NCBI GenBank assembly: GCA_002440745.1
Contig: DJVB01000021.1
Coordinates: 1 to 64,000, forward strand
Source: Bacteroidales bacterium UBA6267
Lineage (GTDB): Bacteria; Bacteroidota; Bacteroidia; Bacteroidales; UBA1556
Direction of reading: 5' to 3'
Length of the DNA: 64,000 nucleotides
The position numbers and the translations under genes were made by a program. How positions within the stretch are numbered: position 1 is the first letter of the stretch; each line of letters begins with the position of its first letter. Below are positions 27,381-35,411 of the stretch, piece by piece. A model generated the notes under the pieces. The model was given only the letters and a program-made list of their open reading frames with translations. It was not told the origin of the DNA and did not search any database.

Positions 27381-27959
27381 TTATTCTGTTTCCTCCTCTT
27401 CAAGATCGGCTTCGATGTCGCCTCGGGGGTTTTTAATAACCCAATTCTCGAAATTTTCATCGGCAACCATTCCATCACCAAAGATGACTTTGTCGGGACT
27501 AATAACTTTTACAGCGACATTACTGTATATCTTCTTAGTGTTTTGATCCCAAATTAGTTCTTCGGTATAAAGCTTTTCTCCGTTTTGGTTGGTTGCAATC
27601 ACATTATACTTTGCAATAATGATGTGATCGGTTGGAATATTTTTAGCGTAATTGGCCTTTAAAGAGGATGTTACTTTACCTATGGAATCAAAAAACTGTA
27701 CATCGATGCCTTTTTTCATTTCAACATACTCCAACTCTCCTTCGTATCGATCAACTTGAGGGCTTTTAATTTTGATTCTAACTTTTCCGGAGTCAACAAT
27801 CTCGCTGGTAATAGTGTAGGATGTTTCTATTGGAAGAGTCTCATCGATTTGTAAGGCTTGAACAACACTTATATCATTTTCACAAGAAAAAAGCATTATC
27901 CCAAAAAATAATGGGATAATGCTTTTTAAAAATGCCTTTATGTTGTTTTCAACCATCAT
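27381..27959 (-). CDS. lptC: LPS export protein LptC
   Basis: 192 aa from ATG 27959, which overlaps the upstream stop by one base (TAATG), favoured over a start 45 bp further out. LptC is the inner-membrane-anchored periplasmic bridge that passes LPS from LptBFG to LptA. An N-terminal hydrophobic segment with lipobox-like MLFSC (~21-26) is followed by an OstA-like beta-jellyroll (YEGELEYVEMKKGIDVQFFD, KKIYSNVAVKVISPDKVIFGDGMVADENFENW). The tail is acidic (EADLEEEETE). Last gene of the coaX-OMP-TPR-lptC unit. It contains a terminator-like hairpin at 27888-27927. Confidence 0.88.
   Translation of the reverse strand: MMVENNIKAFLKSIIPLFFGIMLFSCENDISVVQALQIDETLPIETSYTITSEIVDSGKVRIKIKSPQVDRYEGELEYVEMKKGIDVQFFDSIGKVTSSLKANYAKNIPTDHIIIAKYNVIATNQNGEKLYTEELIWDQNTKKIYSNVAVKVISPDKVIFGDGMVADENFENWVIKNPRGDIEADLEEEETE
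27888..27927 (-). promoter_or_regulatory. Perfect terminator-like hairpin inside lptC
   Basis: AAAAAGCATTATCCCA (27888-27903) is perfectly complementary to TGGGATAATGCTTTTT (27912-27927) with an 8-nt loop. In the direction of lptC transcription the hairpin ends in a run of T. It lies about 30-70 nt inside the coding sequence. Confidence 0.6.
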
Positions 27960-29338
27960 TATTCTTTTCTGGCGCGAACTGTAGTGGTTTCGTTTATCCA
28001 ACATTCTACAGTAAACGACTGACCTTCAGTTAAATTACGCATAAAGATATCCGTTTGTATTGGGAAATTCTTGCGGATAACGGAAAGTTGCTTTTGAGCA
28101 ATATCTTTAATTTTCTCATCAGTAGCAATTGCTGCAGCTTTAGCAAACATATCGGCAGCTACCCAATATGCAACCGGTAAATCTTTAAAAGTGCAACTGC
28201 TTGCAGATTTTACGTATAATTCACCAATAATTAAATAAGCATAAGCATCATCGGGACGATATTTCAAAACATTACGAGCAGCTTCTCTTGATTTGGCTAA
28301 TTTGTTGGTTTTGTTATATATATCAGCCAATAACAAGTAGATGTCAGCTTTCTTTGAAGTTAAGCTGTCTGAAGTCATCTCTAATGCTTGGTTTAGATAT
28401 CCTTCTGCTTGATCGTGAAGTTCACGTTCTAATGCCATTTTTCCCATGCTATAGGCTGATTGGGCATTTGGAGCAATTTTATGGACTTGTTCAAGGGCTT
28501 TGAAATAAAGGTTTTCTTTAGTACACATTCTAAGCTCAAAAAGACGAACTAAATTTCTGGCAAGAATGGTGTCTGTTGGATTCTGATCAAATTTTGGCTC
28601 AAAGACTTTTACTAAGTTTTCGCAAGTTGCAATCTGAACCATAATCGGTTCCAAGTTATTTAATACCTTTTTATAAGGTTCTGCTTCTTTTTCCGATTTA
28701 GCATTGATATTGTTTTGCAATGCGTCATTAACTTTCATATAAGTTTCATAAGCAAGTTCAATCTTAGCATGGTCGTCTTTAACATACTGAATTGAAGATA
28801 CAAAATATCCATAAAGTACAGTAGGCTCAGTTTCGTCCTTCATCAAGTCAAACGACTCTTTAAATAAAGGATAATATTCATTGGAAGCTTTTTTGCGGAA
28901 CTGAAACAAGTCAACTGCTTGACGTCCTTTGATATAACCTGTTGGATACTTTTTGCTGTTTCCAAAATATTGAATTCGTTGATTATAAACCATCATAAGA
29001 GTATCAACATATTTGTCGGCAATTAAAGAATCTTTTTGTGTTTCAATCTTGAACTCTACCAATTTAACTCCGTGAGTGTAAAGATTTTGACTTGCAATTG
29101 GGCATTCCGTGAAACAGTACATCCAGTATTTGTAGGAAGTATTGCCTAAATCAACATTCTGATATTTACTATTTTGCCACTGTTTGTAATAGTCACGGTA
29201 TAAACTTAAATTTGTTACACAACGCACACTGTCTTCTCCATACTTTGGCATTTTCGATTGAGCCCCCACACTCATAGTAAGGGTGGTCATTAAGGCCAAA
29301 ATTACTATTGCTTTCAATCGGTTATTTACGCTTTTCAT
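27959..29338 (-). CDS. Secreted tetratricopeptide-repeat protein
   Basis: 459 aa with a signal peptide (~1-26, ending VGAQS). The middle is helical and ends in clear TPR-like units, e.g. AQSAYSMGKMALERELHDQAEGYLNQAL, DIYLLLADIYNKTNKLAKSREAARNVLKYRPDDAYAYL. Probably periplasmic and protein-binding. Translation is coupled to lptC by the TAATG overlap, and it starts 21 bp after the outer-membrane protein gene. Specific function unknown. Confidence 0.8.
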   Translation of the reverse strand: MKSVNNRLKAIVILALMTTLTMSVGAQSKMPKYGEDSVRCVTNLSLYRDYYKQWQNSKYQNVDLGNTSYKYWMYCFTECPIASQNLYTHGVKLVEFKIETQKDSLIADKYVDTLMMVYNQRIQYFGNSKKYPTGYIKGRQAVDLFQFRKKASNEYYPLFKESFDLMKDETEPTVLYGYFVSSIQYVKDDHAKIELAYETYMKVNDALQNNINAKSEKEAEPYKKVLNNLEPIMVQIATCENLVKVFEPKFDQNPTDTILARNLVRLFELRMCTKENLYFKALEQVHKIAPNAQSAYSMGKMALERELHDQAEGYLNQALEMTSDSLTSKKADIYLLLADIYNKTNKLAKSREAARNVLKYRPDDAYAYLIIGELYVKSASSCTFKDLPVAYWVAADMFAKAAAIATDEKIKDIAQKQLSVIRKNFPIQTDIFMRNLTEGQSFTVECWINETTTVRARKE

Positions 29339-29359
29339 TTCTAATAATTTTATATAATG

Positions 29360-30625
29360 TTAATAATATTTCGGTCTATTGAACCAAATGCTTTTAATCG
29401 AAAGGCCGACAAAAACACGGATATAATTTTGTTGAATCAGGTTGAAGTCGGTTGTTCCTCTTTTGCCAATCTCGGCGCCAAGATCAAGCATCGGGTAAGA
29501 TTTCGATTGCTGGTCAATGAACAATGGGACAGAAAAACCAAAGGTCATGCCAAGTTCTTTTATAGGCTGATCGTTTAACGAAAGATAAGAGTCGTAATAC
29601 CTTGCTCCGGCTCTTAAAGTAAAGCGCCCAATTTTATAGCTTCCACCAATATTCATGGATAAGGAATTCTTCAGGGTGTCGGTTTGGTAAAGTGATTGGT
29701 AATTGCTCCAAAACTGTTGGTTGAAATCAAACCCGATGGACCATTTATCCGACATTTGTAGGTTAAATCCTCCTCCATAAAACATCGGAATCACAGTCTT
29801 ACCACGTTCGTCAAGTGTATTTACAATAGTGTCTTTTATATATTCGTATCCAGAAGAGGTTAATAAATAGGTTTCTCCGAATGTGGAGATATTGGATCGT
29901 AGCTTTTGTTGATTGCTAAAAACAGCTCCCAAAACCAACGTGTAATCTTTATTTTTAAAAGGATGACTCTTGTGTTGAAGCCCAAAATCGAAATATAAAT
30001 TTCTTATGTCTAAGGTGTTGGTAAGTCTGAATTGGTAAAAATTAGTATTGTCAGGAACTGAAGTGATTTGTCTATAATTCAGTTTTCCAAACAGATAGGA
30101 GGTGTTAAATCCAAAAGATAATCCTTTATAAATCCTAATACTATTTCCAATACTTAGATTGTTAACTCCACCATCACCTGAATAATTATTATAAATCGTT
30201 CCAACAGAATCAAGAATTGAGGATGTTTCGGTTTCATAGCCAACCATTGAATAAGGAGAAAGACCTATACTTACCTTCCACCAATTAGTGATTGGAAAAG
30301 CAACCCGCATATAATCTATGTTGAAATAGTTGAAACTATGAATTTGATTTGCTGTTTGATTCGACATAAAAAAGCCGGAGTAGCCTACATCAATTAAAAA
30401 TGTTGAAGAATCTAATCCAATGAATGAAGCCGGATTTTTTGCATTAACATAGTCCGAACTTTGGATTCCATACCCAATGCCGCCCATAGTACGCGCAAAA
30501 CTGGATTCATTTTTATAAATATCCCCCAAACCAAATCTGGAATATGGCGAATTAATCCGTGATTGACCTGATAAAAAAGTCAATGGAAGGACCGCTAAGA
30601 TTGTAATTGTCAGTCTTTTAAGCAT
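29360..30625 (-). CDS. Outer-membrane beta-barrel protein
   Basis: 421 aa with a signal peptide (1-20, ending LSGQ). The mature start INSPYSRFGLGDI and the pattern SFARTMGGIGYGIQSSDYVNAKNPASF match the family of FadL-like barrels found beside coaX in Bacteroidota. Alternating aromatic strands run to the C-terminus. Substrate unknown. It starts within the last 8 bp of coaX. Confidence 0.82.
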   Translation of the reverse strand: MLKRLTITILAVLPLTFLSGQSRINSPYSRFGLGDIYKNESSFARTMGGIGYGIQSSDYVNAKNPASFIGLDSSTFLIDVGYSGFFMSNQTANQIHSFNYFNIDYMRVAFPITNWWKVSIGLSPYSMVGYETETSSILDSVGTIYNNYSGDGGVNNLSIGNSIRIYKGLSFGFNTSYLFGKLNYRQITSVPDNTNFYQFRLTNTLDIRNLYFDFGLQHKSHPFKNKDYTLVLGAVFSNQQKLRSNISTFGETYLLTSSGYEYIKDTIVNTLDERGKTVIPMFYGGGFNLQMSDKWSIGFDFNQQFWSNYQSLYQTDTLKNSLSMNIGGSYKIGRFTLRAGARYYDSYLSLNDQPIKELGMTFGFSVPLFIDQQSKSYPMLDLGAEIGKRGTTDFNLIQQNYIRVFVGLSIKSIWFNRPKYY

Positions 30626-31355
30626 TAGATTGCTGTTTATTGTACATTAAAATTTTATATAAACCACTTAAGACCAGATTTGGGGCCGCAAAGATGCTAC
30701 TTTTTATGCTTTTTTCAAAATATATCATCTCTCCGCCTGTTAAAACTATGTTAAGATTTTCAAAATCATTTTTATAAATATCTATAATTCCGTTAATCTC
30801 AGCAATTAATCCATTTACAACTCCTGACGAAATGGACTCGAAAGTGGATTTTCCAACCAAATCTGGTATGGTTGTAAAGCCGATTAACGGCAATTTATCC
30901 GTAAAAGTATGTAAGGCCTTAAATCTTAAGTGGAGTCCCGGAGCAATGCCTCCTCCAAGGTATTCATTTTTGGAATTTACTATGTCGTATTTTATGGCTG
31001 TGCCACAATCGATGGATAGTACATTTTTATTAGGGAAGAGCGCGGAAGCTCCAACTGCCGCTGCTAATCTGTCTTTGCCAAGTGTCTTCGGCGTTTGGTA
31101 ATTGTTCTTTATTGGAATAGGAGTATTATGGTCTAATTTTATAAAATGAAACCGTTTTTTTAACCATTCTTCAATTTCGGAACTATCATTAATTACTGAT
31201 GAAAGTATAATATCTTCGATTTTTTCTGATAAAATAAGCTGCTCAATACTTTGGATGGTAATATTTTCAAAGATATGCACCTTAAAATTGGTTCCATCGG
31301 TTAGAGCAACTTTTTGGTAAGTATTGCCAAAATCTAAAACTAAAGCTTTGTTCAT
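30618..31355 (-). CDS. coaX: Type III pantothenate kinase
   Basis: 245 aa, first step of coenzyme A synthesis. ASKHA-fold motifs: LVLDFGNTYQKVAL (phosphate-1), DRLAAAVGASALFP, LSIDCGTAIKYDIV (phosphate-2 and catalytic Asp), EYLGGGIAPGLHLRFKALHTFTDKLP and VVLTGGE-like IVLTGGEMIYF. CoaX is insensitive to CoA feedback in characterised members. First gene of the coaX-OMP-TPR-lptC unit. Confidence 0.95.
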   Translation of the reverse strand: MNKALVLDFGNTYQKVALTDGTNFKVHIFENITIQSIEQLILSEKIEDIILSSVINDSSEIEEWLKKRFHFIKLDHNTPIPIKNNYQTPKTLGKDRLAAAVGASALFPNKNVLSIDCGTAIKYDIVNSKNEYLGGGIAPGLHLRFKALHTFTDKLPLIGFTTIPDLVGKSTFESISSGVVNGLIAEINGIIDIYKNDFENLNIVLTGGEMIYFEKSIKSSIFAAPNLVLSGLYKILMYNKQQSNA

Positions 31356-31376
31356 TAAGTTCTTTTTAGTAAAAAT

Positions 31377-31407
31377 ATGTCAGCCCGAAAAACTTTCGGG
31401 CTGACAT
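31377..31407 (-). terminator. Terminator of the metallopeptidase gene
   Basis: ATGTCAGCCCGAAA (31377-31390) and TTTCGGGCTGACAT (31394-31407) form a perfect 14-bp stem; on the minus strand it is followed by ATTTTTA. Confidence 0.9.
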
Positions 31408-31413
31408 CATTTT

Positions 31414-33072
31414 TTATAAACCATTCAATTCAGGCCCTTGAGTGTAATAAATGTCTTTAGGAATGCTAAGTCCATCCAAACGCTTGAGGTCTTCTTGAAG
31501 TTGAGTGCCCATGACAGAGTATTTTTCTACAAATGCTTTTGCAACGTTGTAATCTCCATCACCTTGAATTTTCAAGATATCACGTGTAAGCTCTTCTGAT
31601 GCCATTTTCATTTTATCAAAATTCACTTGATATGTTCCGTCTTCTAAACGAGTAAATGCTTCTCTTTCAAGGAAATAATTAAATCGAATCATATTAGCTT
31701 TTCCATGTGATGAGGAGGCGCCAAAACGTATGGAACGAAATATTCCGGCCATAAAGGTAACATAGTTTTCTTCTAAGTCGTTCGTGAGCTCTCCCATTTT
31801 ATTCAGTTGAGTGACAATGTATAAGCCTAAAATGTCGGCTTTACCTTCTTCTATTGCAGTATATTGGTCTTTAAGTGCTTCACGTACTGTTAATTCCGGT
31901 TTGTTTACCACCATTTTTATACCCATTCCATGAGCAACTTCATGAAACATAGTGTTTGCAAAAAAAGCATCGAAACTAACTTTACCTCTTTGTTCTTTGG
32001 CGATAAGCTCATTAGCTATTGGCATTAAAATCTTATCGAACTTAGCACGCATTGCGTTTTTCAACTGAAGTTTTCTGCTGCCTTTTTGCAGTTGAACCAC
32101 AGGGTCGTTAGGTAGATTGATGGCGATGGTTTTTGATCCGGCATTGCAATCACCTGCATAATATATTACGTCATAAGCATTTAAATCGGCATCGCTTCCG
32201 GGGGTTTCTTTCTTATAAATGCCATCAACCGGAAGGTCTTTCTGCATTTGGGGCAAGAATTTGGCAAACTTGGAAAGTTTCTCACTCCATTCTAAATCTT
32301 TAATTAGAATGAAAGATTCATGAGCAGCTTTATAATTGAACAATTTATCTTCATAGTTTTCAATTGGCCCAACCACAAAATCTATGGGGGTAGTTTTCAT
32401 CTCCATCCAAGCAAAATCAGACTCTTGATAGTCATCGGTTAAGAGGGCTTCGGCTCTTAAGTTTAAGTATTTTTTTAGCCCTTCGTCTTCGGCTAATGTG
32501 GCTGCTTTTTTCAAAAGGTCAGCAGCTTTTTCAATTTTTTCTTTAAATGCCTCGTGATACCAAACCACTTTCAAACTTCCGTCTTCAGCTCTTTGAATCA
32601 AGGTATATTGGCTGGTTTTGTTTGAATCATTTAAGGCTTCAAACTCTTCTGCCGTCATGTCGTTTGGATAAAAATTAGCTCCTGCCGGTTTTTTTCCAAA
32701 GCCCTTTAAGTAAGGTTCGTCATTATTCAGACGCTCCCATGGACCATAGTTGATAGCACCAAATCTTTTAAGATTCTCGTCTTCAAACTTACTTAAAAAT
32801 TCTGCTTTGTCGCCATAAGCTTCTAACCAAAACAACTCTTCCATAATGTCTGCCACTTGGAACATAATGCGAAGCATTTCTTTGTGATTTTCTGAAAGGT
32901 TTGTTAAATCAGCTTTCAGTTCCACATTTTCATAGTAATTGTAGTTCATAGTGGAATCGTTTAGTTCCCAACCGGTTTCTTTTTGTTCGGCAACCGGCTC
33001 TTGACTATTGCATGACGTGATTAGAATCATTGCCATTGCAAAAATCGCTGCGAAGGTGATTTTCTTTGTCAT
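31414..33072 (-). CDS. Lipoprotein metallopeptidase, M49-like
   Basis: 552 aa. Signal peptide with lipobox LITSC (Cys about 20). The metal site is HEVAHGMG near residue 378 and EEGKADILGLY near 408, so HExxH replaces the HExxGH of classical dipeptidyl-peptidase III, while the EExxA(D/E) third-ligand motif is kept. This is the shorter Bacteroidota group often labelled Zn-dependent hydrolase. Probably an outer-membrane-anchored peptidase acting on peptides in the periplasm. Monocistronic, promoter at 33108-33115, terminator at 31377-31407. Confidence 0.82.
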   Translation of the reverse strand: MTKKITFAAIFAMAMILITSCNSQEPVAEQKETGWELNDSTMNYNYYENVELKADLTNLSENHKEMLRIMFQVADIMEELFWLEAYGDKAEFLSKFEDENLKRFGAINYGPWERLNNDEPYLKGFGKKPAGANFYPNDMTAEEFEALNDSNKTSQYTLIQRAEDGSLKVVWYHEAFKEKIEKAADLLKKAATLAEDEGLKKYLNLRAEALLTDDYQESDFAWMEMKTTPIDFVVGPIENYEDKLFNYKAAHESFILIKDLEWSEKLSKFAKFLPQMQKDLPVDGIYKKETPGSDADLNAYDVIYYAGDCNAGSKTIAINLPNDPVVQLQKGSRKLQLKNAMRAKFDKILMPIANELIAKEQRGKVSFDAFFANTMFHEVAHGMGIKMVVNKPELTVREALKDQYTAIEEGKADILGLYIVTQLNKMGELTNDLEENYVTFMAGIFRSIRFGASSSHGKANMIRFNYFLEREAFTRLEDGTYQVNFDKMKMASEELTRDILKIQGDGDYNVAKAFVEKYSVMGTQLQEDLKRLDGLSIPKDIYYTQGPELNGL

Positions 33073-33107
33073 ATCAGTGTTTTAAATTGGGTTAATAATT
33101 AAGGGCG

Positions 33108-33115
33108 CAAATTTA
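33108..33115 (-). promoter_or_regulatory. -7 element of the metallopeptidase gene
   Basis: Minus strand TAAATTTG followed by CGCCC, 36 bp before the ATG at 33072. Confidence 0.55.
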
Positions 33116-33199
33116 CTAAAAATTTTGTGTTCCAGCGCAACTATCTGTTTTTTTAAATTACTGATTGATAATGGGTTGGCTTTATTTGATTTGATGAAA

Positions 33200-33232
33200 A
33201 AAAGGCTGTTCTTTTTTTTTGAACAGCCTTTT
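33200..33232 (-). terminator. Terminator of the 33255 gene
   Basis: AAAAGGCTGTTC (33200-33211) pairs perfectly with GAACAGCCTTTT (33221-33232); T/A runs flank both sides. Confidence 0.9.
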
Positions 33233-33254
33233 ATTAAAAGTGGGTTAATTTGGC

Positions 33255-35282
33255 TTATTTGATGATAAGTTTATGACTTTCTAACCGACCATCAATTAGT
33301 AAGTTAACGTTATAAATGCCTGCAGATAGATTTGTTAAATCAACATTTAATAGATGACTTCCAGCGCTAATTTCTCCCAAGTTTTGTGTTAAAACAACTT
33401 GGCCAGTTGCATTAATAATTGTGTAAGCAACAGGAGAACTTTCACTTAGTGTAAGGTCGATTATTGTAGATGTTTGGGCAGGATTTGGATAGATATTTAC
33501 CATATTGGTATTTTCAGGTTTTTCAATGCCAACATTGGTGTTATTGTAAATATTAATATCGTCAATCAGTAGATTATTACCATAATCAGAGGTGACTTTA
33601 AATTTCACAATCACATTTGATTTGCCATTGAAGGCTGATAGGTCAAGATTTTCAGCTTTCCATTGTTGTGGGGTTGGGAAGAAATTTCCTGAACTAACAG
33701 GCTCGGTAGTTTTTAAATTAGCACCAGCTTTGTTAAATACAGTTGTCCAAGTTGAACCACAATCGTCCGATACCATCACTTCAAGTTTATCATTTTCGGA
33801 GCTGTATTGTGCATAAGCATAGTTGAACTTCATACCATATTGAGTATTTCCTGAGAAGTCAATTTTACGGAACATTAATTCAACAATTCCACCAGCTGAT
33901 ATACTGTATAAGTTTACAAAATAGCTATACGTTGAACCGCCAAATCCACCGAGTTCAGTGGTTAGTCCGGTTACGCCACCTTTAGAAAGTACAAATGCAG
34001 GATTGTCATTTGGGTTTAAAACTAATGCGTTATCAATTTCTTCATCATAGTCGGCATAAGATTCAAAGGTTTCTGAATGAATTGTGCCAATGGTAGCAAC
34101 GGGCATATTGTAGAAAACCGGTGTTGCAGTCAAATTATTGGAAGCAGCGATGTCAATAAGGTGGTATGCGTCATCCACATCAACAGCAAAATTAATCTGA
34201 TTCGACATTTCAGTGATGTTAATGGATGGGAACGAAACTGTCATAGTATCACCGGGAGCTAATGGACTTGAAGTGTAAAGTTGACTCACAGCAGTTCCGC
34301 CGTTCATAGTGTATTCAACATTAAAAGTGTCCGCAGTATTTGTAGTAGATGTATTGGTAATAAGTACTTTAGGTGTAACACTAACATCACAAAGTCCAGG
34401 AGTTGTGGTTTTATTTTCGATTTTCATATCCACATTAAAAACGCCGGGAGGTGTGATATAATTAATAACCGCTTTATTTCCGGTAACAATCTCTTGATTT
34501 CCTTCAGCAATAAATACGATAATTTCTAAATCGGCAAGTTCTACAGGAATATTGGTAATAGCTGTAGGAATCTGGTAGGTGAAACTACGGCTAAAAAAGG
34601 TTCCTTGTGCAGTTGTGTCGATGGAAATTCCCCACTGACCTGTGAGTAAGTCACGAAGCATGTGCATGTGGTTATAATTTCCGTTAGGAAGCACTTGAGA
34701 AGGGTTTGCTGAGCTGCCTGATTGAGGTCCTTCAATATTGTTTTGAAGCAGAGCTACATTCAGTTTCATGGAAGCTGGAGCACCGGTACCGGTAAAATAT
34801 CCTTCTACTAAAAGGGTCATTTCTTTGGTTGCCAAATTGATATCGGCAGATGCTGCAAGGTTAACATAAGATGGTTGAGCAATGGTTTGGGTAGTTGCTG
34901 TTGACCAGTTACTACGACTCATTGCCGTTCCTGTTCCTTGCGACATTCCAGCAAATAAATGACGATTCACTGTTCCGGCAGGGTATCCTGTCAATCCTGA
35001 TTGCCCTGAAATAGCTGTACCCCATTGGGTTCTGAAATCAGGTTCGCCAGCACTTGGAGTTGCATAACTGCCAACATGGATGTTGATGGCAAAAAAATCG
35101 TTAGGATTTGCTGCTGCAATTTGCTCGCTAATTTTGTGACCATCAGGGCAAAAGCCGCAATGGATTCCTGTAAATTCCTCTAATACAACATTTTTGTTTT
35201 GAGGAAGGGTGTCAACAATGGTTTGTGACATACCCCATAAACCGATAAATAATCCGGCTCCTAAAAGTAAAAGTTTTCTCAT
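33255..35282 (-). CDS. T9SS cargo protein with Omp28-like thioredoxin-fold domain
   Basis: 675 aa from ATG 35282 (MRKLLLLGAG); the longer frame begins inside the promoter. Signal peptide ends at SQ (~20). Residues 30-250 form an Omp28-related domain with EEFTGIHCGFCPDGHK, a CxxC at C42/C45. A CARDB-like beta domain follows (~280-390), then a jelly-roll region (~400-570, ASNNLTATP, FNYAYAQYSSENDKLEVMVSDDCG). The last ~80 residues are a type A sorting domain (NIYPNPAQTSTIIDL, LSAGIYNVNLLIDG, KLIIK). Exported through the T9SS and anchored or released at the surface. Paralogue of the next gene. Confidence 0.9.
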   Translation of the reverse strand: MRKLLLLGAGLFIGLWGMSQTIVDTLPQNKNVVLEEFTGIHCGFCPDGHKISEQIAAANPNDFFAINIHVGSYATPSAGEPDFRTQWGTAISGQSGLTGYPAGTVNRHLFAGMSQGTGTAMSRSNWSTATTQTIAQPSYVNLAASADINLATKEMTLLVEGYFTGTGAPASMKLNVALLQNNIEGPQSGSSANPSQVLPNGNYNHMHMLRDLLTGQWGISIDTTAQGTFFSRSFTYQIPTAITNIPVELADLEIIVFIAEGNQEIVTGNKAVINYITPPGVFNVDMKIENKTTTPGLCDVSVTPKVLITNTSTTNTADTFNVEYTMNGGTAVSQLYTSSPLAPGDTMTVSFPSINITEMSNQINFAVDVDDAYHLIDIAASNNLTATPVFYNMPVATIGTIHSETFESYADYDEEIDNALVLNPNDNPAFVLSKGGVTGLTTELGGFGGSTYSYFVNLYSISAGGIVELMFRKIDFSGNTQYGMKFNYAYAQYSSENDKLEVMVSDDCGSTWTTVFNKAGANLKTTEPVSSGNFFPTPQQWKAENLDLSAFNGKSNVIVKFKVTSDYGNNLLIDDINIYNNTNVGIEKPENTNMVNIYPNPAQTSTIIDLTLSESSPVAYTIINATGQVVLTQNLGEISAGSHLLNVDLTNLSAGIYNVNLLIDGRLESHKLIIK

Positions 35283-35317
35283 GGTTTTAGAATGATTGGT
35301 TAAATAATAATAAGGCA

Positions 35318-35325
35318 CAAAGATA
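35318..35325 (-). promoter_or_regulatory. -7 element of the 33255 gene
   Basis: Minus strand TATCTTTG followed by TGCC, 36 bp before ATG 35282; excludes the longer start at 35318. Confidence 0.65.
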
Positions 35326-35363
35326 ATATTTACCTAAATGCTTTTAGATATTTTTTGGATAAA

Positions 35364-35392
35364 AAAAAGCCATCTGAAAAGGATGGCTTTTT
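35364..35392 (-). terminator. Terminator of the 35412 gene
   Basis: AAAAAGCCATC (35364-35374) pairs with GATGGCTTTTT (35382-35392); A8 on the left gives the U-run on the minus strand. Confidence 0.88.
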
Positions 35393-35411
35393 ATGTTTGA
35401 TTTTGAGTGTA

